NCBI GenBank assembly: GCA_035712345.1
Contig: DASTAY010000045.1
Coordinates: 1 to 64,000, forward strand
Reading direction: 5' to 3'
DNA: 64,000 nt
DNA from: VRUE01 sp035712345
GTDB lineage: Bacteria; Actinomycetota; Thermoleophilia; Solirubrobacterales; 70-9
The position numbers were made by a program, and so were the translations under genes. Shown here piece by piece: positions 35,717-43,454 of the stretch (positions within the stretch are counted from its first letter, which is position 1; every line of letters starts with the position of its first letter). Below the pieces are notes generated by a model. It saw only the letters and a program-made list of their open reading frames with translations. It did not search any database and was not told where the DNA came from.

Positions 35717-35989
35717 ATGAAGCTGATCTTCGCTCCGATCGGGATCCTCGCCGGGCTGCTCGCCGGCACGATCGCGAAAAAGGGGTTCGAAGGGCTCTGG
35801 GCGATCTTCGACGAGGAAGAGCCTCCCGAGCCCGATCAGCAGGACGCATCCCACGCGAAGCTGATCGCCGCCCTGGTCGTCGAGGGAGCGATCTTCCGCC
35901 TCGCCAAAGGGGTGGTCGACCACGGAGTGCGCTCCGGCTTCGCGCGGATGACCGGGACCTGGCCGGGAGAGCAGGAAGCCGGCGCATAG
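35717..35989 (+). CDS. DUF4235 family membrane protein
   Basis: 90 residues. The sequence MKLIFAPIGILAGLLAGTIAKKGFEGLWAIFDEEEPPEPDQ followed by AKLIAALVVEGAIFRLAKGVVDHG matches the DUF4235 pattern: two short hydrophobic helices around an acidic Pro-rich loop. Function unknown. Its stress-type promoter 10 nt upstream suggests a role in the general stress response. Confidence 0.88.
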   Translation: MKLIFAPIGILAGLLAGTIAKKGFEGLWAIFDEEEPPEPDQQDASHAKLIAALVVEGAIFRLAKGVVDHGVRSGFARMTGTWPGEQEAGA

Positions 35990-35991
35990 CC

Positions 35992-36600
35992 CTATCCGGA
36001 GGGGGGCGCCGGGATCGGGCTGCCCTCCAACGCGCGGGCGGCCGCCAGCAGGTTCGCCGCCGCAGCCCGACCCGTCGAGTGCGACCACTCGTGCCCCTCT
36101 TCGGTTTCCGAGTAGTCCTCGCCCGGCCCCGGGCCCTTGTTCCAATAGGTCCAGGCCTGGCCGGGGATCGTGAAGCCGATGTCGCCGAGCGCGCCGGCCA
36201 CCTCGGAGATGACGTGGTGGGCGCCGTCCTCGTTGCCCGTGACGACGACGCCGGCGACGCGGTTGTAGGCGACGGGGCGTTCCTCCTCGTCGGTCTCGGT
36301 GATCATCGCGTCCATCCGCTCCAGCACGCGCTGCGCGATGCTGGACGGGCGGCCGAGCCAGGTCGGCGTGGCGAAGAGGAGGATCGCGGAGTCGAGGATC
36401 TGGGCGCGGATGCCGGGCCACTCGTCCCTTTCCCCCATCTCCGATTCGACGCCGGGCGGGATCGAATGGTCGACCGCCCGCACCGAGGCCACCTCGACCC
36501 CCTCGGCGCGCAGGGCGTCGGCCACGACTTCGGCCAATTCCTCGGTATTGGACTTCTCCGGGCTCGGCTTGAGCGTGCAGTTGACGAGGAGCGCTTTCAC
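35992..36600 (-). CDS. NAD(P)H:FMN reductase/flavodoxin-like protein
   Basis: 202 residues. KALLVNCTLKPSPEKSNTEELAEVV is the phosphate-binding loop start of the flavodoxin-like fold; ILLFATPTWLGRPSSIAQRVLERMDA is the conserved second flavin loop. YNRVAGVVVTGNEDGAHHVISEVAGALGDIGFTIPGQAWTYW matches the NADPH-dependent FMN reductase family. GTG 36600 lies 4 nt after the DUF7218-like gene on the same strand, so the two are probably transcribed together. It may act in quinone or flavin-based detoxification. Confidence 0.88.
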   Translation of the reverse strand: MKALLVNCTLKPSPEKSNTEELAEVVADALRAEGVEVASVRAVDHSIPPGVESEMGERDEWPGIRAQILDSAILLFATPTWLGRPSSIAQRVLERMDAMITETDEEERPVAYNRVAGVVVTGNEDGAHHVISEVAGALGDIGFTIPGQAWTYWNKGPGPGEDYSETEEGHEWSHSTGRAAAANLLAAARALEGSPIPAPPSG

Positions 36601-36604
36601 CGGG

Positions 36605-36820
36605 CTAGCTCGACTTGCCCGACTTCTTGCCGCCCTCGCGCCCGGCCGCACGCTTCTGGGACTTGGAGCCGCCCTTGCCCTTGCCGCTCTTTTCGCCGCC
36701 CTTCTTGGACGATTCCGACGAGTTCGCGATCGAGGCGGCGCGCTGCTTGCTCATCCCCTTCTTGCGCAGGCCTTCGTACTGCTTGTCGTTCTTGACGCTG
36801 GAACCGTGGTCTTTTGCCAT
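36605..36820 (-). CDS. Small basic DUF7218-like protein with Lys/Gly/Ser tail
   Basis: 71 residues: MAKDHGSSVKNDKQYEGLRKKGMSKQRAASIANSS (a small helical domain of the type called plasmid-stabilisation or DUF7218 protein), then a tail of repeated GK, KK and S residues that is histone-H1-like. Such a tail would bind nucleic acid or remain disordered. It lies between the Zn-ADH (16 nt upstream) and flavoprotein genes in one minus-strand unit. Confidence 0.8.
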   Translation of the reverse strand: MAKDHGSSVKNDKQYEGLRKKGMSKQRAASIANSSESSKKGGEKSGKGKGGSKSQKRAAGREGGKKSGKSS

Positions 36821-36836
36821 CTCGACTCCTTCCGGG

Positions 36837-38024
36837 TCAGGGCTTGAGGACGACCTTGATCGCCCCGTCTTCCTTCTTCTGGAACATCTCGTAAGCGCCC
36901 GGCGCCTCGGCCAGCGGCAGCTGGTGGGTGGTGAGGTCGTCGACCCCGAGCGGGTCCTCGTCCCCTTCCAGGAGAGGCAGGATCTCGTCGGTCCAGCGCC
37001 GCACGTGGGCCTGGCCCATGCGGATCTGCACGCCCTTGTCGAAGAGCTGCATCATCGGCAGCGGGTCCAGCTGGCCGCCGTAGACGCCGGAGATCGAGAT
37101 CGTGCCGCCGCGGCGCACCGTGTCGATCGCCTCGAGCAGGGCCGAGAGCCGGTCGACCGCGGCCTTTTCGGTCGCCTTCGCCGCGAGCGGGTCGGGCAGG
37201 AGGCCGGTCGCCTTCTGGGCCAGCTCGGCGATGTGGGCGCCATGGGCCTCCATGCCGACCGCGTCGATCACCCCGTCGGGCCCGCGGCCCTCGGTCATCT
37301 CGCGGATGATCGTCGGCACGTCGTCGTGCTCGTCGGAGTCGATCGCCTCGATGCCGTGGCGCCGCGCCATCTCCAACCGCTCGGGCACGGAGTCGATGCC
37401 GATCACCGTCTCGGCCCCCCTGTGGCGCGCGATCCGCGCGCACATCTGGCCGATCGGCCCCAGCCCGAAGACCGCGACGCTGCCGCCCTGCGGGATCGCC
37501 GCGTACTCGACCGCCTGCCAGGCGGTCGGCAGCACGTCGGAGAGGAAGAGGTAGCGCTCGTCCGGCGCGCCGTTCCCGGGCACCTTGATCGGGCCGAAAT
37601 GGGCCTGGGGCACGCGCAGGTACTCGGCCTGGCCGCCCGGCACCTCGCCATAGAGCTTGGTGTAGCCGAACAGCGAAGCGCCCTTTTCCTGCTCGCGGTT
37701 CTGCGTCGTCTCGCACTGCGCAAAGAGCTTTTCCCGGCACATCCAGCACTCACCGCAGGAGATGTTGAAAGGGATGACGACGCGGTCGCCCGCTTCTATA
37801 TGGCTGACCTCCGAGCCGACCTCCTCGACGATCCCCATCGGCTCGTGGCCGAGGATGTCGCCCTCTTCGATGAACATCCCCAGCACCTCGTAGAGATGCA
37901 GGTCCGAGCCGCAGATCGCGGTCGAGGTGATGCGCACGATCGCGTCGGTCGGCTGCTCGATCCTCGGGTCGGGAACCTCGTCGACCCGGACGTCGCGTTT
38001 GCCATGGAAGGTGAGCGCCTTCAT
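36837..38024 (-). CDS. Zinc-dependent alcohol dehydrogenase (formaldehyde-dehydrogenase-like)
   Basis: 395 residues, MDR superfamily. Catalytic Zn ligands in ICGSDLHLYE and GHEPMGIVEEVG; structural Zn cysteines in NISCGECWMCREKLFAQCE; the NAD site in SVAVFGLGPIGQMCARIA. The DSVPERLEMARRHG segment after it suits NAD specificity. The layout, with a long insertion (DPLAAKATEKAAVDRL), is that of glutathione-independent formaldehyde dehydrogenases and their relatives, which detoxify aldehydes. First gene of the ADH/DUF7218/flavoprotein unit. Confidence 0.93.
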   Translation of the reverse strand: MKALTFHGKRDVRVDEVPDPRIEQPTDAIVRITSTAICGSDLHLYEVLGMFIEEGDILGHEPMGIVEEVGSEVSHIEAGDRVVIPFNISCGECWMCREKLFAQCETTQNREQEKGASLFGYTKLYGEVPGGQAEYLRVPQAHFGPIKVPGNGAPDERYLFLSDVLPTAWQAVEYAAIPQGGSVAVFGLGPIGQMCARIARHRGAETVIGIDSVPERLEMARRHGIEAIDSDEHDDVPTIIREMTEGRGPDGVIDAVGMEAHGAHIAELAQKATGLLPDPLAAKATEKAAVDRLSALLEAIDTVRRGGTISISGVYGGQLDPLPMMQLFDKGVQIRMGQAHVRRWTDEILPLLEGDEDPLGVDDLTTHQLPLAEAPGAYEMFQKKEDGAIKVVLKP

Positions 38025-38121
38025 CGGTCCTCTCCTGCCATCAGCGCATCGAAGCCCCGACGCGAGACTTGCTGCGCAGTTGACTGTTGTCTTCGCTAGT
38101 CATGAATCCCTCCGTCGTCGT

Positions 38122-40128
38122 TTATGACGCCAGCCCGAGGTGGATCTCGGGGTGGTTCCAGCTCTCGGCCACGCGCTCGGCGGCATTGCGCTCCTCGGCG
38201 ACGATCTCCCCCGCGGCCGCAACCACGGCCTCGTCGCCGGCCCTGGCCGCGACCCGCTTCAGAAGCTCGTAGGCGGCGACCTCCAGTTGCTCGAAGGCGA
38301 AAGCGAAGCCGGCGAGCTTGGTGGTCGAGTCGGGCTGGGCGCCGAAGAAAGCGGAGAGGTTGAGCCCGCCCGCCTTCAGCGCCGTGTCCTTGAGCAGCGA
38401 GGAGCTCGCCCCCCGCTCGGACAGCAGGCCCTCGACCCGCTCCCGATGGCCCCGCGTCTCCTCGAGGTGCTCGCGGAAGGCCGCCTCCAGAAGCTCGTCC
38501 TCGACCCGCTCGGCGGCGGATTCCAACAGCTCGACCGCCTGTCCCTCCAGGGCGTGGACGTCGCGCAGGTAGGAGAGCAGCAGAGCCTCGAGCCGGTCCG
38601 GCTCGTCCGAGGGCAGCGAGGCCTCGACCGCCGTGTCGAAGCACTGCTCCAGGCGCTCGGCCATCCGCCCCTCCTCCTCGGCGATGGCAGCCGCCATCCG
38701 CGCCGTCTCCTCGTCGCCGGCGCGCTCGGCCAGCCGCTTCAGCAGCTCATATGCGGCCAGCTCCATGTGCTCGTAGGAGAAGGCGTGCATCGTCAGCTTC
38801 CCCGGCGTGTCGGGCTGAGCGGCCGCGAAGGCGACCATCCCCCAGCCGCCGGCTGTCCCGGCCGCGTCCTTCAGCTTCGAGGGCCGGCCCCCGAGCGCTT
38901 CGAGCCGCTCGCGCACGCGCCGCTCCTGGTCTTCGGTCTCGACGAGATGCCGGTCGAAGGCCTGGGACAGTCGCTCGTCAGCCGCGATCTTCGGCGCGGC
39001 GCGCAGCTGCGCCAGCGCCTGCAGCTCGATCGAGTGCACGTCGGCCAGGTACTTGACGATCTGCTCGTCGCGATCGCGACCCCACTGGCGGGCGCCTACG
39101 CCGGTCTTCAGGTCCTCGAGCCGAGCCCCGGGGCTGTCGGCTTCGAGCGGCGGCGTCTCGGCTCCATGGCCCTCGCGCATGCCCTCGAGCAGCTCTTCCA
39201 GCGCCTCCACCGCGCTGTGGCGCGGTTCCCAGCCGAGCTCCTCGCGCGCCCGCTCGGAGGAGATCAACGGCACCGCCCGGGCCATGTCGAGCCAGCCCGG
39301 CGGCGTCGGCTGCAGGCGCAGCCGCCAGCTCAGATCGGCGAGGCGACGCACGACCCGGGCAGGGACCGGGAAGCTGCGCGCGCCGAGCCGCTCGGCCATC
39401 TCCCCGGGACTGAGCGGTGGCTCGGCGGCGATGTTGAAGGCGCCATCCACGTCCGCCAGGACGGCTTGCAGGTAGGCGCGCCCGACGTCCTCGGAGTGGA
39501 CGGCCTGGAAGCGCAGGCGGTCGATCCGGGGCAGGGCGGGCAGCAGGCCGCGGCGCAGGAGGAAGTTGGGCAGGAAGGGCCCGACGAAAAGCCGGCGGAT
39601 CTCGGTCGCGGCCTCGTCCTTGAAGATCAGGGCGGGGCGAAGCCGCACGACGCGGGTCTCGGTATTGGCGGCTTCGAAGCGGTCGAGCTCGCGCTCCACC
39701 GCGACCTTGTGGCGCGAGTAGAACGACGTCGGCGTCCCCTCGACCGGCCAGCTCTCATCCACCTCGCGATCCTTGGGGCCGAGCGAGTAGGCGCCGATCG
39801 AGGAAGCGTGAACCAGCTTCGGCACCCCCGCCGTCGCCACCGCTTCGAAGACGCGCCGGCTGCCCTCGACGTTGATCCGCTCCAGCGTCGCCCCGTCGCG
39901 CGAGGGCTGGATCGCCCAGGCCAGATGGATGACCGCGTCGGCTCCTTCGAAGATCGCCGCCAGGTCGGCGGTGAGAACGTTGGCCTCGACCCAGCTCGTC
40001 TTCGCCTGCTTGCGAGCCGGCTCACGCCTCGCCACTCCGACGATCTCCTCGATCTCCGGGCTCCGGCCAAGCGCCTCGATGGTGCTGGTTCCAACGTTCC
40101 CGGTGGCGCCGGTTACGACTACCTTCAT
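38122..40128 (-). CDS. NAD-dependent epimerase (extended SDR) fused to two DUF892 ferritin-like domains
   Basis: 668 residues. Residues about 1-310 are an extended SDR: VVVTGATGNVGTSTIEAL, VIHLAWA, HASSIGAYS and YSRHKVAVE with the YxxxK pair. Residues about 350-505 and 510-665 are two copies of the DUF892 (YciE/YciF) helical bundle, each with the pattern YL-DVHSIELQAL, ETEDQERRVRERLEAL and a late YELLKR-AERAGDE helix; the two copies are clearly related. DUF892 proteins occur in stress responses and are ferritin-like. The fusion suggests a sugar- or cofactor-modifying enzyme localised with a stress-protective module, function unknown. A minus-strand GTTT-N15-GGGTAG promoter lies 88 nt upstream. 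Confidence 0.88.
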   Translation of the reverse strand: MKVVVTGATGNVGTSTIEALGRSPEIEEIVGVARREPARKQAKTSWVEANVLTADLAAIFEGADAVIHLAWAIQPSRDGATLERINVEGSRRVFEAVATAGVPKLVHASSIGAYSLGPKDREVDESWPVEGTPTSFYSRHKVAVERELDRFEAANTETRVVRLRPALIFKDEAATEIRRLFVGPFLPNFLLRRGLLPALPRIDRLRFQAVHSEDVGRAYLQAVLADVDGAFNIAAEPPLSPGEMAERLGARSFPVPARVVRRLADLSWRLRLQPTPPGWLDMARAVPLISSERAREELGWEPRHSAVEALEELLEGMREGHGAETPPLEADSPGARLEDLKTGVGARQWGRDRDEQIVKYLADVHSIELQALAQLRAAPKIAADERLSQAFDRHLVETEDQERRVRERLEALGGRPSKLKDAAGTAGGWGMVAFAAAQPDTPGKLTMHAFSYEHMELAAYELLKRLAERAGDEETARMAAAIAEEEGRMAERLEQCFDTAVEASLPSDEPDRLEALLLSYLRDVHALEGQAVELLESAAERVEDELLEAAFREHLEETRGHRERVEGLLSERGASSSLLKDTALKAGGLNLSAFFGAQPDSTTKLAGFAFAFEQLEVAAYELLKRVAARAGDEAVVAAAGEIVAEERNAAERVAESWNHPEIHLGLAS

Positions 40129-40514
40129 CTTCTCGCCTTCCGTGGGTGGTTTTGTCTGGGCGGAAATGGCGAGGAGTGAGCGGACCGAGCCGCTCCCCTA
40201 GGCCTCTCGGCGTCTCTACCCCTGCTGCTCCGGAGAAAACGTGGACGCTTCGCTTCAGTTCAGGTATGGAGCCAGATGTGCCGCGAAAGTCGCTCGGCGC
40301 CGCTGCGCGGGCCGGGCCGGGCCACGAGGTGGCGATGGGGATCGCGGATCCTGCGCAGGGCCTCGATGGCATAGTCCAGAGAGGGTGCGGTCCGAGCACC
40401 GACCGAGAGGGCCCTGGCTTTCCGCTCCCTCTTCTCTCCTCTCCGCATGCCTGGCGTTTACCCAGATGGAGCGGTTGCTCAAACATGACAGGACGAAAAG
40501 GACGAGGACGACGC
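40129..40514. other. 386-bp intergenic region with a stress-type promoter
   Basis: No supported gene. It holds the 5' end of the SDR-DUF892 transcript (promoter at 40216-40240) and the 3' end of the nucleotidyltransferase gene. Two weak reading frames (40260-40448 minus and one on the plus strand) lack family features. TTGCTCAAACAT at 40475-40486 recurs as its exact complement at 61155-61166. Confidence 0.6.
40216..40240 (-). promoter_or_regulatory. SigB/SigF-like promoter of the SDR-DUF892 gene
   Basis: On the minus strand GTTT (40240-40237), 15 nt, GGGTAG (40221-40216). It leaves an 87-nt leader before ATG 40128. The same spacing and words as the other stress promoters. Confidence 0.65.
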
Positions 40515-41123
40515 TCAGCGCTCGCGGATCGCCGCGATGCCACCGGGCCTGGGTGGAGATGTGGGCGAGCTGACCTGCAGGCCATCGAGGAGGGTGAAGA
40601 ACGCGCGGGCAAACGGGCTGGACGAGGTGCGCTCGCGCAGCGCCGGCCAGTCGACCTGCTCGCGCAGCGCACGGCCGATCTGCAGCAGGTCCCGGTAGTC
40701 GGCGCTGTGCTCGTCCAGCGCGAGCAGCTTGGTGACGAGGATGTCCTCCAGCGCCATCACGCGGATGTACATCCCGGCAACGCTCAACTCCTCTCCCCGC
40801 TCGATGACCTCCTCGGTGATCCGCATCCCCGCGGGCTCGAAGATCAGGTCGATCAGCACCTCCCCGTCCCAGGCCTTGAACAGCCACTGCTCGGGCGGCT
40901 TCTCGGTGCGCATCCCGACCCCCGCGAGCGCCTCGAGCGCCCGCTCGGCCTCGACCCGCTCGACCATCAGGTCGATGTCGTTGCCGGAGGGCGGACCGCC
41001 GCGCGCCCAGCAGCCGAGGCCACCCCCGAGCAGGTAGCGGACGCGCTGGGCTTCCAGAGCCGCCGCCGCCCGCTTGAGGCTTTCGGTGAGGGCCTCGACG
41101 GTGGAAGCTCCCTCTGCGTCCAT
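40515..41123 (-). CDS. Nucleotidyltransferase-fold protein
   Basis: 202 residues. LLGGGLGCWARGGPPSGNDIDLMVERV contains the G-[GS]...D-x-D pattern of minimal nucleotidyltransferases, with a third acidic residue likely in LIDLIFEPAG. These proteins add nucleotides to antibiotics or, in toxin-antitoxin systems, to RNAs; no partner HEPN gene is adjacent, so the role is open. ATG 41123 chosen for being just ahead of the conserved region. Divergent from the metallophosphoesterase at 41201. Confidence 0.8.
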   Translation of the reverse strand: MDAEGASTVEALTESLKRAAAALEAQRVRYLLGGGLGCWARGGPPSGNDIDLMVERVEAERALEALAGVGMRTEKPPEQWLFKAWDGEVLIDLIFEPAGMRITEEVIERGEELSVAGMYIRVMALEDILVTKLLALDEHSADYRDLLQIGRALREQVDWPALRERTSSSPFARAFFTLLDGLQVSSPTSPPRPGGIAAIRER

Positions 41124-41160
41124 GCCCACCGGGTGCCCCGTCGCGCGGAGGCCTAAACGA

Positions 41161-41181
41161 CGCCGCATTTCGTTTGCGGCG
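41161..41181. promoter_or_regulatory. Hairpin between divergent genes
   Basis: CGCCGCA (41161-41167) and TGCGGCG (41175-41181) are perfect complements around TTTCGTT, midway between the divergent nucleotidyltransferase and phosphoesterase starts. GGGTAG (41186-41191) beside it resembles a stress -10, but the nearest GTTT is only 10 nt away. Confidence 0.35.
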
Positions 41182-41200
41182 CAACGGGTAGAGGCGCGAT

Positions 41201-41959
41201 GTGAATCCGCCGACCGCTTCCCACCGTCTTCGCGTCGCCGCCGCCGGCGACGTCCACTGCCGCGAGGCCAACCGCACGGAGACGATCGAATCGTTCTCGG
41301 CGCTCGCGGGGGAGGTCGACCTGGTCCTGCTCGCCGGCGACCTGACGAGTCACGGCACGATCGAGGAGGCGGAGATCCTCTGTGAGGCGGCGCTCGCCGC
41401 GGAGGCGCCTGTCTTCGCCGTGCTCGGCAACCACGACTGGCAGGGCGACGCCGCCGAGGCGATCGCGGCGCGGGTGCGCGATCGCGGCATCGGGCTGCTC
41501 GAGCGTGAAGCGCGCGTTTGCCTGCTCGACGGGATCGAGGTCGGCATCGCCGGCTGCAAGGGCTTCGTCGGCGGCTTCGCGCCGCGTCACCTGCCCGATT
41601 TCGGCGAGCCCTCGCTGCGCGCGGTATACGCCGAGACGACCGCGGAGGTGGAGGCGCTCGACGCGGCGCTGAAGGAGATCGCCACCTGTCCGCTGCGCAT
41701 CGTCCTGCTGCACTACTCGCCGCTGCAGGAGACGCTCCAGGGCGAGCCCCCCGAGATCTTCGCCTTCCTCGGCAGCGATCGGCTTGCGGCCCCGATCCTC
41801 GAGCATGGCCCCGACCTGGTCCTGCACGGCCATGCGCATGCGGGCGCGGCCCGCGGGCAGATCGGCGAGACCCCCGTCTACAACGTCTCCCAGCCCGTCG
41901 TCGGCGAGGCCTTTTGGCGAAGCGAGCTCAGCGTCCCCGCCCACAGCTCGATCCCCTGA
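41201..41959 (+). CDS. Calcineurin-type metallophosphoesterase
   Basis: 252 residues. The di-metal motifs are AAGDVHCRE (D-x-H), LLAGDLTSHG (GD), VLGNHDWQGD (GNHD) and VLHGHAHAG (GHxH). It hydrolyses phosphomono- or diesters; similar proteins act on cyclic nucleotides or sugar phosphates. GTG 41201; no ribosome site is obvious. Followed by a stress-type promoter that drives the next gene. Confidence 0.93.
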   Translation: MNPPTASHRLRVAAAGDVHCREANRTETIESFSALAGEVDLVLLAGDLTSHGTIEEAEILCEAALAAEAPVFAVLGNHDWQGDAAEAIAARVRDRGIGLLEREARVCLLDGIEVGIAGCKGFVGGFAPRHLPDFGEPSLRAVYAETTAEVEALDAALKEIATCPLRIVLLHYSPLQETLQGEPPEIFAFLGSDRLAAPILEHGPDLVLHGHAHAGAARGQIGETPVYNVSQPVVGEAFWRSELSVPAHSSIP

Positions 41960-41973
41960 GCGATGAGCCGGGC

Positions 41974-41999
41974 GTTTTCCCCCGCCCGTCCGGGGGTAA
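41974..41999 (+). promoter_or_regulatory. SigB/SigF-like promoter of the acidic-protein/UspA-like operon
   Basis: GTTT (41974-41977), 16 nt, GGGTAA (41994-41999), ending 9 nt before ATG 42009. CCCCCG/CGGGGG overlaps the spacer as a dyad and could also end the upstream gene's transcript. Confidence 0.68.
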
Positions 42000-42008
42000 G
42001 CGAGCGCC

Positions 42009-42308
42009 ATGGGACCGAACGAAGCAGAGCGCGAGGAGGAAGAGCTCGCCACGGAGGAGGCCGAGGCGGCCGCCGCGGAAGCCGCGGAGATCGGCGGGAA
42101 AGTGAGCCCGGACTCAGATGACCCGGCCGAGCAGCCGTTGATCGAGTCCGGGGAGGGAGAGGCCGAGGGCTTCGAGCTGGCCGAGCGCGACCTCGAGGAC
42201 ATCGCCAGCCACGGCGATCAGCGCCGTTTCCCAGACAACGCGCCGCCGCCCGAGGAGCCGAGCGAGGCCACCTACGGCGAAGCCGACGAGCCGACCTCCG
42301 ACGAGTGA
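42009..42308 (+). CDS. Small highly acidic protein, unknown function
   Basis: 99 residues, rich in Glu, Asp and Ala with several Pro near the end. MGPNEAEREEEELATEEAEAA looks helical and possibly coiled; the rest seems disordered. No family is recognised. It is the first gene of a stress-promoter unit with the membrane UspA-like protein (8-nt gap). Confidence 0.7.
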   Translation: MGPNEAEREEEELATEEAEAAAAEAAEIGGKVSPDSDDPAEQPLIESGEGEAEGFELAERDLEDIASHGDQRRFPDNAPPPEEPSEATYGEADEPTSDE

Positions 42309-42315
42309 CGCGGAG

Positions 42316-43131
42316 ATGAAGCGCCGCCTGCTGGCGATAGTGACCGGCGACCCGCTCGGGCCCGAGTCGTTGGAGGAGATCCGCGCCGACGGCGATCCCG
42401 AGCACGGCGACGGGCTGGACCTGCGGGTGATCGCTCCGGCGGTCGAGGCGACCACCTTCAGGCACACGCTCGGCGACATCGACCAGCCGAAGCGCGAAGC
42501 AGAGGCCCGGCTCGAGCGGGTGCTGGCGGAGCTCCGCGCCGGCGGCATCGAGGCCGGCGGCGAGGTGGGCGATCCCGACCCGATCCAGGCCGCCCAGGAC
42601 GCCCTGCTGAAAGCGCCGGCGGACGAGATCGTGATCTTCGAGCACGAGCAGGCGCAGGCCCGCTGGTTCGAGGAAGGCCTGCTGGAAAAGGCCGAAGCGG
42701 GACTCGATCCCCCGCTGCGGATGGTGGTCCTGCACAGCGACCGGGACGGCGCCGAGCACGTCGTCGGCGTCGAGACCGCCGGGCCGGGGACCCGGGACCC
42801 CGCCGAGGGCCACGAGATCGGCACCTCCTATTTCCCGGGCCTCTCGCGAGCGGATCTAGCCGGCATGGTCGCGGGCATCGTCGGCACCATCGTCGTCGCC
42901 ATCCTCGCCGCCGCGGTCGCGCTCGAACACAGCGAAGTGACGGGGCCCGCCGCCGCCGCGATCCTGATCGCGATCGGGATCGCGCTGGTCAACATGGCGC
43001 ACGTCGTCGGCCTGACGCTGATGGAGAGCGTCCGCTACCGCGGCGGTTTCGCCAAGCTCTTCCGTTACCTCTCGCTGATCGGCACCCCGCTCGCGGTGCT
43101 GGTCAACCTCGTGCTCCTCGTGACCTCGTGA
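42316..43131 (+). CDS. UspA-like domain with three C-terminal transmembrane helices
   Basis: 271 residues. The first 165 form an alpha/beta domain: RRLLAIVTGDPLGPE, LDLRVIAPAVEATTFRHTL, EARLERVLAELRAGGIEAGGEVGDPDPIQAAQDAL and ADEIVIFEHEQ, the strand-helix order of universal stress proteins without the ATP-binding glycine motif. Three hydrophobic helices follow (VAGIVGTIVVAILAAAVAL, ILIAIGIALVNMAHVVGL, YLSLIGTPLAVLVNLVLLV). The arrangement is the reverse of the 12618-13289 protein, whose helices come first. Presumably a membrane-tethered stress protein. Confidence 0.75.
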   Translation: MKRRLLAIVTGDPLGPESLEEIRADGDPEHGDGLDLRVIAPAVEATTFRHTLGDIDQPKREAEARLERVLAELRAGGIEAGGEVGDPDPIQAAQDALLKAPADEIVIFEHEQAQARWFEEGLLEKAEAGLDPPLRMVVLHSDRDGAEHVVGVETAGPGTRDPAEGHEIGTSYFPGLSRADLAGMVAGIVGTIVVAILAAAVALEHSEVTGPAAAAILIAIGIALVNMAHVVGLTLMESVRYRGGFAKLFRYLSLIGTPLAVLVNLVLLVTS

Positions 43132-43144
43132 CCCGAGCCGAGCC

Positions 43145-43169
43145 GTTTCAGCGGCGGCTCTCGGGGTAG
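43145..43169 (+). promoter_or_regulatory. SigB/SigF-like promoter of the small protein at 43207
   Basis: GTTT (43145-43148), 15 nt, GGGTAG (43164-43169). It gives a leader of about 30 nt that includes a GGAGG ribosome site, unlike the leaderless stress genes. GAGCCG/CGGCTC pairs around part of it and might form a terminator of the upstream gene, which would weaken the promoter reading. Confidence 0.55.
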
Positions 43170-43206
43170 CTCGCCCGGTACTGCAAGCGAGTCAGGAGGC
43201 AAAGAG

Positions 43207-43437
43207 ATGGGATCGCAAGAGACCGGCCAGGTCACCGGCACGAAGGACAAGGACTACAACGTGATCTGGTTCACCGAGCAGTGCCTGAGCAACGTGCTGC
43301 GACTGGAGACCTACGTCGAGGACGCCGATCGCGAGGGCGACTCCGAGCTGGCCGACTTCTTCCGGCGCGCCCAGGAGACCAGCCGCAAGGGAGCCGAGCA
43401 GGGCAAGGAGATGCTCGCCAAGCGGCTGAGCGGCTGA
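43207..43437 (+). CDS. Small conserved helical protein
   Basis: 76 residues: TKDKDYNVIWFTEQCLSNVLRLETYVEDADREGDSELADFFRRAQETSRKGAEQGKEMLAKRLSG. Predominantly helical, with charged faces and one Cys. Similar short proteins are seen in actinobacteria and lack a known role. A ribosome site GGAGG lies before the ATG and a stress-type promoter upstream. Followed by the enolase-superfamily gene after 17 nt. Confidence 0.75.
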   Translation: MGSQETGQVTGTKDKDYNVIWFTEQCLSNVLRLETYVEDADREGDSELADFFRRAQETSRKGAEQGKEMLAKRLSG

Positions 43438-43454
43438 CGCGGGAACGACGCCGC

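Noticed and set aside
40260..40448. 62-residue minus-strand frame in the largest intergenic gap
   Set aside because: Part of it (LDYAIEALRRIRDPHRHL) looks protein-like, but there is no family match, ribosome site or promoter to support it.
41172..41191. Possible sixth stress promoter before the metallophosphoesterase
   Set aside because: GTTT and GGGTAG are present but only 10 nt apart, too short for the sigma factor.
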